Positions 1 to 7,100 of a stretch of DNA of 64,000 nucleotides are shown here, in pieces (the first letter of the stretch is position 1; every line of letters begins with the position of its first letter). The stretch lies in assembly GCF_003987855.1 (NCBI RefSeq), contig NZ_RXIZ01000006.1, positions 1-64,000 on the forward strand. The letters are read 5' to 3'. A program made the position numbers and the translations under genes. Origin of the DNA: Hyphomicrobium sp. GTDB taxonomy: Bacteria > Pseudomonadota > Alphaproteobacteria > Rhizobiales > Hyphomicrobiaceae. The notes beneath the pieces are model-generated. The model worked only from the letters and a program-made list of their open reading frames with translations. It was not told where the DNA came from and searched no databases.

Positions 1-893
1 GCTTTATCGTCAACAAGATGCGCGGCGACCCGGGCCTTTTTGCCGCCGGCATGACTGCAATTGCTGAACGAACGGGATGGACACCGTTGGGCCTGGTTCC
101 TTTCTTTCCTGATGCGCGCAAATTGCCTGCCGAAGACGCACTTGCCTTGAAGGAACTGGCGGCGGCGAAACCACAAGACGGCGATAAGCTCCGCATTGCG
201 GTTCCTATGCTGCCGCGAATATCCAATTTCGACGACCTCGATCCCTTGCGCAGCGAGCCCGGCATATCCGTCTTTTTTGTCGAACCCGGAACCGCTATTC
301 CGGCGGACACCAACCTCGTGCTTCTACCGGGTTCCAAGACGACGATTGACGATCTTGCGGCCCTGCGCGCCGAAGGTTGGGACATAGACATCCGAGCCCA
401 TGTTCGCCGCGGTGGTCGGGTTCTTGGCCTCTGCGGCGGTTATCAGATGCTCGGAAAAACGATCGCAGATCCGTTTGGCATCGAAGGTCCGCCGCGCACG
501 GTCGAAGGTCTGGGACTGCTCGATATCGCCACCCAGTTCGAAACCAGCAAGACCTTGGCGCGCGTGTCCGGAACGCTTGCCGACTCAGGCGCACCTTTCG
601 ACGGCTACGAGATGCATGTCGGCCAGACAACCGGTCCCGACACGGCCCGACCAGTATTGACGTTCTCGGACGGGAGAGCCGATGGCGCCACCTCCCGCGA
701 CGATCGCGTGGCAGGCTGTTACGTCCACGGCCTTTTCTCATCCGACCTTGCACGCAGCGCCTTTCTCGCAACCTTTGGAATCGATTTGGCCGGCGCGCGC
801 TATGAAGCCGAAGTCGACGACATTCTCGATCGCTTCGCCGAGCATCTGGCGAAGCACATCGCCATCGAAGACCTCCTCAAACTCGCAGTGTGA
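1..893 (+). CDS. cobQ: Cobyric acid synthase CobQ, C-terminal part (cut by window start)
   Basis: The reading frame is open from the first bases, so the gene begins before the window. About 296 C-terminal residues are visible. They start with the end of the synthetase domain (INK-like VNKMRGD) and contain the class I glutamine amidotransferase domain, with nucleophile motif GLCGGYQM (Cys at about nt 432) and the late YVHGLF motif carrying the catalytic His. CobQ amidates four carboxyls of adenosylcobyrinic acid a,c-diamide in the cytoplasm, using glutamine and ATP. It converges with cobD and overlaps it by 17 bp. The neighbours (cobD, bluB-cobA) place it in a cobalamin cluster extending to the left. 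Confidence 0.93.
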   Translation, partial: FIVNKMRGDPGLFAAGMTAIAERTGWTPLGLVPFFPDARKLPAEDALALKELAAAKPQDGDKLRIAVPMLPRISNFDDLDPLRSEPGISVFFVEPGTAIPADTNLVLLPGSKTTIDDLAALRAEGWDIDIRAHVRRGGRVLGLCGGYQMLGKTIADPFGIEGPPRTVEGLGLLDIATQFETSKTLARVSGTLADSGAPFDGYEMHVGQTTGPDTARPVLTFSDGRADGATSRDDRVAGCYVHGLFSSDLARSAFLATFGIDLAGARYEAEVDDILDRFAEHLAKHIAIEDLLKLAV

Positions 894-1851
894 TCGCGAT
901 GACGAGCAGCAGGCCGACCATGATGCCCCACGCCGTCGTCGTCAAACGCAGCGCGGCCCGAATATCCTCCGCCGTGGCGTCCCGGCGCCCGTCGCCCATG
1001 TAAGCATCCTCGACATGCCGATCACCATACACCTTCGGCCCGTTGAGCTTCAGTCCCAAGGCTCCGGCCGTGGCGCTTTCGGGCCATCCTGCATTCGGCG
1101 AACGATGTTTGGCCGCGTCGCGCGTGATCGCTTCGAGAGCCCCGGCGGCTGAAGCTCCCGGCGTGACAAAACTTGCAATTGTGAGCAGCAGTGCAGTCAA
1201 TCGCGAGGCGGGCAAGTTGAGAACATCGTCGAGCCGCGCCGACGCCCAGCCGAAAGCCTCGTGTCGCGGCGTGCGATGCCCGATCATGCTGTCCGCGGTA
1301 TTGACGGCCTTGTAGACCACGAGGCCGGGAAGCCCGAAGATTGCGAACCAGAATACCGGCGCCACAATCCCGTCGGATGCATTCTCGGCCAGACTCTCGA
1401 TCGCGGCCCGCGCGACGCCGTGTTGATCAAGCGTCTGCGGATTCCGTCCGACGATGCGGCCAACGGCGTCGCGCGCATTGTCGAGACCATACTGATCCAG
1501 CGCCCGGGCCACGGCAGCAACATGATCGTAGAGGCTTCGACTTGCGATCATCGTCGATGTTATCACCGCGATGAAAAATGAGCCGAACAAGACGTGGTCG
1601 AAAATCTGCTCCAGGATCCAGGCCAGAAGCCCCGAAACGATGAGCAAAATGACAAGCGCCAGAATGCCGGCGTTCCGGCGCGCATCGGCGCTGTCGGCTT
1701 CTTTATTCAGGCGATTGTCGAGAAATGCGATGAGATGCCCGATCCACGAAACGGGATGGCCGATCCGCCGATAGATCCAATCCGGGTATCCGAACGTCGC
1801 TTCGAGAGCGAGCGCTCCGACCAGGACGAAGAGGGTTTGCGCGGCGGTCAC
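877..1851 (-). CDS. cobD: Adenosylcobinamide-phosphate synthase CobD/CbiB
   Basis: A 324-residue integral membrane protein, normal for the CbiB/CobD family. It begins with a hydrophobic segment (TLFVLVGALALEATFG), followed by the typical HPVSWIGHLIAFLDNRLN stretch, and has further membrane segments around residues 60-90 and at the C-terminus. The family joins adenosylcobyric acid to an aminopropanol (or its phosphate) to make adenosylcobinamide (phosphate). The conserved central region with NASDGIVAPVFWFAIFGLPG is intact. The gene runs opposite to cobQ with a 17-bp tail overlap, and lies 41 bp downstream of the bluB-cobA fusion on the same strand, so those two are probably co-transcribed. In alphaproteobacteria this gene is called cobD, in enterics cbiB. 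Confidence 0.93.
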   Translation of the reverse strand: MTAAQTLFVLVGALALEATFGYPDWIYRRIGHPVSWIGHLIAFLDNRLNKEADSADARRNAGILALVILLIVSGLLAWILEQIFDHVLFGSFFIAVITSTMIASRSLYDHVAAVARALDQYGLDNARDAVGRIVGRNPQTLDQHGVARAAIESLAENASDGIVAPVFWFAIFGLPGLVVYKAVNTADSMIGHRTPRHEAFGWASARLDDVLNLPASRLTALLLTIASFVTPGASAAGALEAITRDAAKHRSPNAGWPESATAGALGLKLNGPKVYGDRHVEDAYMGDGRRDATAEDIRAALRLTTTAWGIMVGLLLVIAITLRV

Positions 1852-1892
1852 GGAGCTGCGCTAGCGACGTGATCTGAGCAGAAACGAAGGCA

Positions 1893-3380
1893 TCATGAGC
1901 GCCCCGTCACGTCGAGCGTCGCCGCGAGCGCCTCAGTTAGCTCCGCACTATCTTTGGCAATCGCATATCGAAGCGCCTCGCCGACCATGACAAGAACCGG
2001 TCCCTCCGGATGCGCGGAATCGAGCTCGGCAGCGATGGCTCCTACAGTCGAAACGAACACCTGCTCGTCGGGACGGGTTGCATTCGCGACCGCAATCGCC
2101 GGCGTTTTGGGATCGAGCCCATGCACCAGCGCGACTTCGGTCAGTTCCGCCAGCGTTCGCTTCGGCATATAGATGACGGTTGTCGCAGCGCTGTCCGCAA
2201 CCGCGCTCCAATCGATGTCCTGCGGTAGGTGACCGCGCCGGTCATGCGCAGTGATGAATTGCAGGCGGCGAGCATGATCGCGATTGGTCAGCGAAACCTT
2301 GAGGCTCGCCGCCGCGCCTTGCGCCGACGTCACCCCTGGCACCACCGTGATTTCGATTCCAGCGTCCTGGCACGCCTCGATCTCCTCTCCCGCACGGCCG
2401 AAAATTAGCGGATCGCCCGACTTCAGGCGAACGACCTTCAGCCCTTCACGCGCGAGCGTGACCATCATGGCGTTGATATCGGGTTGCTTGCATGACGTTC
2501 GATATCCGCGCTTGCCGACGTTGATCATGCGCGTTTCCGGACGCACAAGAGCGAGGATCGGCTTCGCGACCAGATCATCGAACAGAACGGCGTCGGCAGC
2601 TTTAAGCGCCTTGATCGCCTTCAATGTCAGAAGCTCGGGATCGCCCGGCCCAGCGCCGACAAGCGATACCGACCCGATGGAACCCGCGCCTTGGCGAGCC
2701 TCACCGGCTTCACCTGTTACGCGCACGATCTCCTTGGAATAGCGCGTCTCGAATGGAGTACGCGGTTGCCAGCCGTGCCTCTCCAATTCGGGATCGAGAT
2801 GCTCTTCCTCGGGCCACCCGAGCAGCAGATAGCCGACAAGCTTCCAATGGGCTGGAGCCCCAACGGCCTCGGCGACGCGTTCCGGATCGACGATCGATAC
2901 CCACCCGAGTCCCAGGCCGGCTTCCCGCGCCGCAAGCCACAGCACCGTGACCATGCACGCGCACGAGTGATCGAGTGTCTCGGGCATGGTCTGCCGACCC
3001 AGCCCGTGACCCTGGAGCGCGCTACGATCGGAAAACACCGCGAGGTGGACGGGCGCCGCATCGAAGCCCGCGAGCTTCAATCGCGTGTAGAGGTCTGCTT
3101 GATCGCCGGCATACGCCTCGGCCGAACGCGTGCGCGCTTCCTCAAAGTTCTTGACGATCGACGCCCGAGTTTCAGGCGCGCGCACGTTCACGATCCGCCA
3201 CGGCTGGCTATTCCCGACCGAGGGGGCCAGATCGGCGAGCCTCAACAGTCGGTCGATCAGTTGGTCAGGCACGGCTTCTGAGCGAAAGCGGCGCACGTCG
3301 CGGCGCCAGCGCACCAGCTCTTCGAGGGTCGCGGGTGCGTGCGGCTGCGGCGCGGGATCTTCAGGGTTACTGTTCGTCAT
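1893..3380 (-). CDS. BluB-CobA fusion: 5,6-dimethylbenzimidazole synthase + uroporphyrinogen-III C-methyltransferase
   Basis: This 495-residue open frame carries two complete enzymes. Residues about 15-225 are BluB, a nitroreductase-fold flavoenzyme that breaks FMNH2 to make the lower ligand of cobalamin. The family motifs RRDVRRF and LAPSVGNSQPWR are present. After a Gly/Ala-rich linker (about 221-235), residues 236-490 are a SUMT/CobA methyltransferase with VSLVGAGPGDPELLT, the RLKSGDPLIFGRAGEE signature, and VPGVTSAQGAAA. CobA adds two methyls to uroporphyrinogen III to give precorrin-2, the first committed step of corrin synthesis. The protein thus joins the first step of the ring pathway with synthesis of the lower base. 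It is read towards cobD. No stop or frame break separates the halves. I saw no cobalamin riboswitch in the 150 bp upstream. Confidence 0.9.
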   Translation of the reverse strand: MTNSNPEDPAPQPHAPATLEELVRWRRDVRRFRSEAVPDQLIDRLLRLADLAPSVGNSQPWRIVNVRAPETRASIVKNFEEARTRSAEAYAGDQADLYTRLKLAGFDAAPVHLAVFSDRSALQGHGLGRQTMPETLDHSCACMVTVLWLAAREAGLGLGWVSIVDPERVAEAVGAPAHWKLVGYLLLGWPEEEHLDPELERHGWQPRTPFETRYSKEIVRVTGEAGEARQGAGSIGSVSLVGAGPGDPELLTLKAIKALKAADAVLFDDLVAKPILALVRPETRMINVGKRGYRTSCKQPDINAMMVTLAREGLKVVRLKSGDPLIFGRAGEEIEACQDAGIEITVVPGVTSAQGAAASLKVSLTNRDHARRLQFITAHDRRGHLPQDIDWSAVADSAATTVIYMPKRTLAELTEVALVHGLDPKTPAIAVANATRPDEQVFVSTVGAIAAELDSAHPEGPVLVMVGEALRYAIAKDSAELTEALAATLDVTGRS

Positions 3381-3528
3381 GCCGTAAAACGTTTGGAATT
3401 CGTGGTCGCGCCATTACGCAAGCGTCACGCCCGACGACCTATAGCATCAATTCCAGGCTTCCGGGCAAGGTCGGTAAAGGGTGGCATTTACAGCCGTTTC
3501 ATCATCGGCCGGCTGCCGTTCGATGCCT

Positions 3529-4347
3529 TTAGGGCTCGCTGGCGGCCGATGACGCGCATCGGTCGCATAAGCCCTCGTGCACGGACGGGTCCCGCTTGAT
3601 AGGAAATCCGCAGTGAGCGCAAAGCGTATGGCTGCCTTCCTTGACGCCATGCTCCAAGGCAACGCGTTCATCGAAGACGAAGCATTCTCCGCGCCAAAGA
3701 CTTTTCTCTGCCGGAATTAGCTCCAAATATCGCAAGATCCCGCCGTGGAGCTGATAGACTTGGGAGAAGCCCTCGTTCAGCAGAAACGCGCTCGCCTTCT
3801 CGCATCGGATCCCGCCGGTGCAGAACATCGCTATTTTCTTATTGCGATCGCCGCTGATCGTTTGTCGGACATAGTCGGGAAATTCGTTGAACGCCCGCGT
3901 CTTCGGATTTCGGGCGCCTTCGAACGTTCCGACCTCGACCTCGTAATCGTTGCGCGTGTCGATCAGGAGAACTTCGGGATCCGAGATCAGCGCATTCCAA
4001 TCTTCAGGCTCTACCAGTTCGCCCATGGCGACGGCGGGCTGTGCGTCAGGAACGCCGAACGTGACGATCTCGCGCTTAATCTTCACCTTCAGCCGCTGAA
4101 ACGGATGATCGTCGCTCTCCGAGAATTTTGCCGCGAGATCAGCAAAGCGAGCATCAGACCTCAACAGGTCGAAAAGAACGTCGATCGCTGCCGGGCTGCC
4201 GGAAACCGTTCCATTGATGCCTTCCTTCGCAAGAAGGATCGTACCCTTGATCGCCTGCTCTTCGCACAGCGCCCGAAGCGCCGCCTGCAGTTCTGCAGGA
4301 TCGGAGATCGAAACGAATTTATAAAACGCGGCGACTTTCACGGCCAC
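3529..4347 (-). CDS. trhO: tRNA uridine(34) hydroxylase TrhO (YceA-type rhodanese protein)
   Basis: This enzyme uses O2 to hydroxylate uridine 34 of some tRNAs. The N-terminal acylphosphatase-like domain is followed by a rhodanese domain with active-site loop CTGGIRCEKAS, and the C-terminal tail has two CxxC pairs (CAHC and CDRC). The frame stays open upstream to a TTG at 4434, but I prefer the GTG at 4347. It begins the conserved VAVKVAAFYKF start of the family and has GGAAG seven bases upstream, giving 272 residues. The extra 29 residues look unlike any domain. No obvious operon partner: the next gene rightward is on the opposite strand. Confidence 0.9.
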   Translation of the reverse strand: MAVKVAAFYKFVSISDPAELQAALRALCEEQAIKGTILLAKEGINGTVSGSPAAIDVLFDLLRSDARFADLAAKFSESDDHPFQRLKVKIKREIVTFGVPDAQPAVAMGELVEPEDWNALISDPEVLLIDTRNDYEVEVGTFEGARNPKTRAFNEFPDYVRQTISGDRNKKIAMFCTGGIRCEKASAFLLNEGFSQVYQLHGGILRYLELIPAEKSLWRGECFVFDERVALEHGVKEGSHTLCAHCGFPIKRDPSVHEGLCDRCASSAASEP

Positions 4348-4489
4348 AAGCGTACTTCCAGAGCTAAGGGTGTTGACCGCTCTATCCAGCGATTTCGGAT
4401 CACGGCGCGAATTCCATAGGGGCTGCGGGACCAACGCGCAAGAGAATGGAATTACGCGGAACTCACACCTCCAAATTGAAGCTTATTTC

Positions 4490-4503
4490 TTGATCCGCAT
4501 CAA
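4490..4503 (+). promoter_or_regulatory. FNR/FixK-type box (anaerobox)
   Basis: The sequence TTGAT-CCGC-ATCAA is a perfect match to the FNR/FixK palindrome TTGAT-N4-ATCAA. It lies 64-77 bp before the start codon of the small membrane-protein gene at 4567. A TACTCT at 4525-4530 could be the -10 element, which would put the box centre about 41 bp upstream of transcription start, the usual activator position. A FixK-like regulator is encoded 0.9 kb downstream, though any FNR-family protein of the cell could be the one that binds. Confidence 0.7.
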
Positions 4504-4530
4504 CGTTCTGCAACGTCCAGATGGTACTCT

Positions 4531-4545
4531 CTCCTAAGTTAGGAG
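4531..4545. promoter_or_regulatory. Short perfect palindrome before the small membrane-protein gene
   Basis: CTCCTAA-G-TTAGGAG is a perfect 7-bp inverted repeat around one base, between the FNR-type box and the start codon at 4567. It falls at the predicted transcription start, so it could be an operator or a small 5' hairpin. Its AGGAG arm is too far (21 bases) from the ATG to serve as the ribosome binding site. Confidence 0.4.
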
Positions 4546-4566
4546 CGACCAACCGGAAACGCCGAG

Positions 4567-4767
4567 ATGGTAAACTTACTTCTTCGTCCGATCATGTTTT
4601 TGGCCGCAATCGTCGCAGGTTGGTTCGTCGCCAGTGACGCCGTCAACTTCAACGTCATCCAGATGGTCGTCGCGCTGTTTCTGATCACGATCGTCGTGGC
4701 GATTGCAGCTTTCTGGGAAACGTTGAGCGATTGGGTCAATGCCAAACGGCAGAAGCTGAAGAGCTAG
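4567..4767 (+). CDS. Small two-helix membrane protein, unknown function
   Basis: A 66-residue protein with two predicted membrane segments (about residues 5-22 and 30-50, MVVALFLITIVVAIAAFW) and a basic C-terminus ending KRQKLKS. I do not recognise a named family. The gene has its own control region with a perfect FNR/FixK-type box, and is followed 104 bp later by another membrane-protein gene on the same strand. The layout suggests a small inner-membrane protein made when oxygen is low, but that role is inferred only from the upstream site. Confidence 0.75.
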   Translation: MVNLLLRPIMFLAAIVAGWFVASDAVNFNVIQMVVALFLITIVVAIAAFWETLSDWVNAKRQKLKS

Positions 4768-4871
4768 ACGCGCGACGCCGTGCGAGTGCCGGCCCATTTT
4801 GAAGCGCTCGCGATTTTTGCGCGGCCTGCTAATATGTCGCCGCCAACCTTGACCACTCGAGTGGATGCCTC

Positions 4872-5396
4872 GTGGATCTTCCAAACCTTGCCCGCGACCT
4901 CGACAAGCTAGCGACCGCCGATGCCGTCGTCGCTGACAGCTACCTCCGCTACATGTTTCGCAAAGGCGCGCTCTATGTGCTCGCGTGCCTTCTCGCGACG
5001 ATCAGCTTCGTGCTCCTTGGGCTGGCCCTGTACTGGCTCCTTGAGCAAAGCCTCGGCGTGATCGGCGCAACGGTGCTGGTAGGAGTAATCGGCCTGCTCG
5101 TCGCCGGAATGATCGCCGTCGTTGCGATCCTTCAGCGTCCGAGCCGGGAATTCGCGGTGGCCGTGGAGATGCGACGATCGTCGATCGGCGCTCTCGAACA
5201 GAACCTCGCCGCTGGGCCGATGAGCAACGCCTACCTGTATCCTGCAGGAGAAGCGCTGATCAGTTCCGTGATCCTGCCCCTGATAAGCCTTTTGATAAAG
5301 GCCCTGCGATCATCCCGCAGCTCAAAGGCCGAAGCTGCGGCAGAACTGACCGCGGTCGAACCGGTGCTGCCCCCTACGACCGGGAAGCAGCCCTAG
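4872..5396 (+). CDS. Two-TM membrane protein, phage-holin-superfamily-III-like
   Basis: A 174-residue protein starting at a GTG. Residues about 34-60 and 65-92 are long hydrophobic helices (VLACLLATISFVLLGLALYW and a second one), followed by a soluble tail with a short hydrophobic patch near residue 135. The twin-helix pattern after a short amphipathic N-terminus resembles YqjE/holin-superfamily-III proteins, but I cannot confirm this by motif. It follows the 66-residue membrane protein on the same strand and may share its FNR-type promoter. It converges with the FixK-like gene, 11 bp away. Confidence 0.7.
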   Translation: MDLPNLARDLDKLATADAVVADSYLRYMFRKGALYVLACLLATISFVLLGLALYWLLEQSLGVIGATVLVGVIGLLVAGMIAVVAILQRPSREFAVAVEMRRSSIGALEQNLAAGPMSNAYLYPAGEALISSVILPLISLLIKALRSSRSSKAEAAAELTAVEPVLPPTTGKQP

Positions 5397-5407
5397 GCTG
5401 CCGGGCC

Positions 5408-6100
5408 CTACTGCCCGGCAAGTTCTGCGAGACGTTCGCTGTCGAGAATATGCACTTCGGTGCCGCGCACCACGTCGATGACGCGCATCGTCCGCAGCTT
5501 CGTTATGGTCCGGCTGACGGTTTCGATGGTCAGCCCCAGAAGATCGGCAATATCCGAACGGCGCATCGGCAGCTTCACGACCGTCTCGTCGCTCTCGCTC
5601 GGAGCCCGCGTGGAAAGGCTGAGAAGAAAGCCGGAGAGACGCTCCATCGCACTTTGCTGGCCAACCGACACCAGCAGACTGCGGGCGGCGGCAAGCTCGG
5701 CGGAAACGGCTTTGTAGAGACGAAGCGCTAGGCTGGCATCGCGTGAGGCTTCCTGCTCGAGAGCAGCAGCCGACAGGCAACGGACCTTCGCGGCACAAGT
5801 GGCCTGGGCGTCGAAGATGTGCTCACGCAGCGTTCCAAGGCCAATGTAGTCGCCGGGATAGGCAAATTCGATAATCTGGCGGCGTCCGTCGCCCAAAAGC
5901 TTGGAAAGGGCGATGACCCCTTCCTCGATCCGGAAGACGTGGGTGCGGGGATCGCCGTCGCAGAACACATGCTCTTTGGCTTCGATGCGCCGAATTGTAC
6001 CCCGTTCGAACCGATCTGCCGGCTCGCTTGTGGGGACTGCTGACGACGAAACTCGGCCCCCATAGACGTTGGCCTCGATGGCCTGCGATGAACCCAGCAT
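5408..6100 (-). CDS. FNR/FixK-like transcription regulator (Crp family)
   Basis: About 230 residues: an N-terminal cyclic-nucleotide-type beta barrel (about 35-125), a dimer helix, and a C-terminal winged helix-turn-helix (about 165-225) with the recognition helix ETVSRTITKL. The E-x-x-S-R pattern is the FNR/FixK signature for reading TTGAT half-sites. The barrel lacks the GEL...RSA cAMP pocket, and the N-terminal cysteine cluster of an FNR iron-sulfur protein is missing, so a FixK-type protein is more likely. I chose the ATG at 6100 over the GTG at 6121 because AGGAGG lies six bases upstream of it. A perfect TTGAT-N4-ATCAA site occurs in front of the adjacent membrane-protein genes. Confidence 0.88.
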   Translation of the reverse strand: MLGSSQAIEANVYGGRVSSSAVPTSEPADRFERGTIRRIEAKEHVFCDGDPRTHVFRIEEGVIALSKLLGDGRRQIIEFAYPGDYIGLGTLREHIFDAQATCAAKVRCLSAAALEQEASRDASLALRLYKAVSAELAAARSLLVSVGQQSAMERLSGFLLSLSTRAPSESDETVVKLPMRRSDIADLLGLTIETVSRTITKLRTMRVIDVVRGTEVHILDSERLAELAGQ

Positions 6101-6177
6101 GTCCGTCCTCCTGCTTACCACCTCTGCGGTACGTCAGGACGTTTAGCGGTGCTTCGTTCGACCGATATGCGCGGTCC

Positions 6178-6202
6178 GTAACGGTTTGTAACAGTTTGTA
6201 AC
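6178..6202. repeat. Triple GTAAC direct repeat with exact 10-bp period
   Basis: GTAAC occurs at 6178, 6188 and 6198, each copy separated by a five-base spacer rich in T (CGGTTT or CAGTTT if the last C is counted). Ten-base spacing puts the copies on the same face of the helix, as with tandem sites of OmpR/PhoB-type response regulators. It lies 78 bp upstream of the FixK-like gene start and 31 bp beyond the end of the TPR gene, so it most likely regulates the FixK-like gene. Confidence 0.6.
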
Positions 6203-6232
6203 GGAGAAAAATGCGCGTCTGGGCTAGCGGGC

Positions 6233-6766
6233 TTAACGCGAGCTCTGCTCGCCGATAGCGACGTCCGCGCCGAGCCGTTTCAGGCCTTCAATCGCGGCGT
6301 ACAAGGTGGGTTCCAGCGCCAATGCCGCACGAAAATCGGCGATACTCGCGTCCTTATCGCCGACCATCTCATTGGCCAAGCCGCGGTTGAGAAGAGCCGG
6401 TGACATGTCCGGCGCAATTTCGAGAGCCTTCGAATAGTCGGCGATGGCGAGCTTGGGCTTGCCGAGATCGAGGTAGACGTTTCCTCGATTGTAATAGGCG
6501 AAATTGTTCGCAGAGTTTGCGTTGATCGACGAGCTGAAATCCGCAACGGCCTTCTTTAGGTCCTTGCGCTGCGCGTACGCGATGCCTCGGTTCATGTAGG
6601 CTGTCGACAGCGGATCGCCCAGCATCGTCTTGCTGATGACCTTGGTGCACCCGCGGATCTGGCGCGTCAGGTCGGAGTCATTGTTGCAATCGGCCACCGC
6701 GTCGGCGCGCGCACCCGAAGGCGCCAATGCCAACATCGCCAAGACTGAATAGACCGGCAGTTTCAC
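6233..6766 (-). CDS. Secreted TPR-repeat protein
   Basis: A 177-residue protein starting at GTG with GAGG ten bases upstream. A signal peptide (cleavage near ARA-DAV, about residue 22) is followed by three to four tetratricopeptide repeats between about residues 55 and 165; AYYNRGNVYLDLGKPKLAIA and ALLNRGLANEMVGDKDASIA are clear repeat units. A cysteine pair (CNN...RGCTK) sits before the repeats. TPRs mediate protein binding, so a periplasmic scaffold role is plausible but the partner is unknown. The gene is read towards the FixK-like gene but separated from it by the GTAAC repeat. Confidence 0.85.
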   Translation of the reverse strand: MKLPVYSVLAMLALAPSGARADAVADCNNDSDLTRQIRGCTKVISKTMLGDPLSTAYMNRGIAYAQRKDLKKAVADFSSSINANSANNFAYYNRGNVYLDLGKPKLAIADYSKALEIAPDMSPALLNRGLANEMVGDKDASIADFRAALALEPTLYAAIEGLKRLGADVAIGEQSSR

Positions 6767-7100
6767 GGAGCGAAGCCTCGCTACTCAGGGACGATTTTCC
6801 GCTCGAAAAACGCCCGAACCAACAATTCAGTCGACGCGGCTTCCGTTAGAATGGGATGGCTTTGGAAGCACCGCAATGCCAGCTTCGCGCGGCTTGGATG
6901 AAAATTCCATAAAGGATTGCGACTTTTCGCGCGAACTTGCTGATCATGTGGAGAAGTCCGCAAATCCTTCATTGATCCAGGTAAATCGTTCGTCGCCTGT
7001 GTCGTCTGTGTCGTGCGGCGGACAGACGTAGCCATCCTCGATCTGTTCTGCCATCAATCGCCGGACCATCAGCGCGCGAACCCGAAGAGCCCCCCTCCCT
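6767..7100. other. Divergent intergenic region between TPR and MHS transporter genes
   Basis: These 334 bp separate two divergent genes and should hold both promoters. I see a 9-bp tandem duplication, CTGTGTCGT twice, at 6997-7014, and a degenerate FNR-like site TTGATCCAGGTAAA at 6974-6987 that misses the consensus. The bases just before the transporter ATG (CCCCCCTCCCT) contain no Shine-Dalgarno sequence. An 84-codon open frame here on the minus strand has no protein-like features. Confidence 0.5.

Noticed and set aside
3381-3528. Cobalamin riboswitch upstream of the BluB-CobA gene
   Set aside because: I looked for the conserved B12-box core on the minus strand and did not find it; the gap is also short for this riboswitch class.
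6974-6987. Possible second FNR box TTGATCCAGGTAAA before the MHS transporter
   Set aside because: The right half-site misses the consensus and the distance to the start is long; left as a weak hint only.
6781-7035. 84-codon minus-strand frame in the TPR/transporter gap
   Set aside because: No ribosome site, random-looking composition, and it occupies a divergent promoter region.
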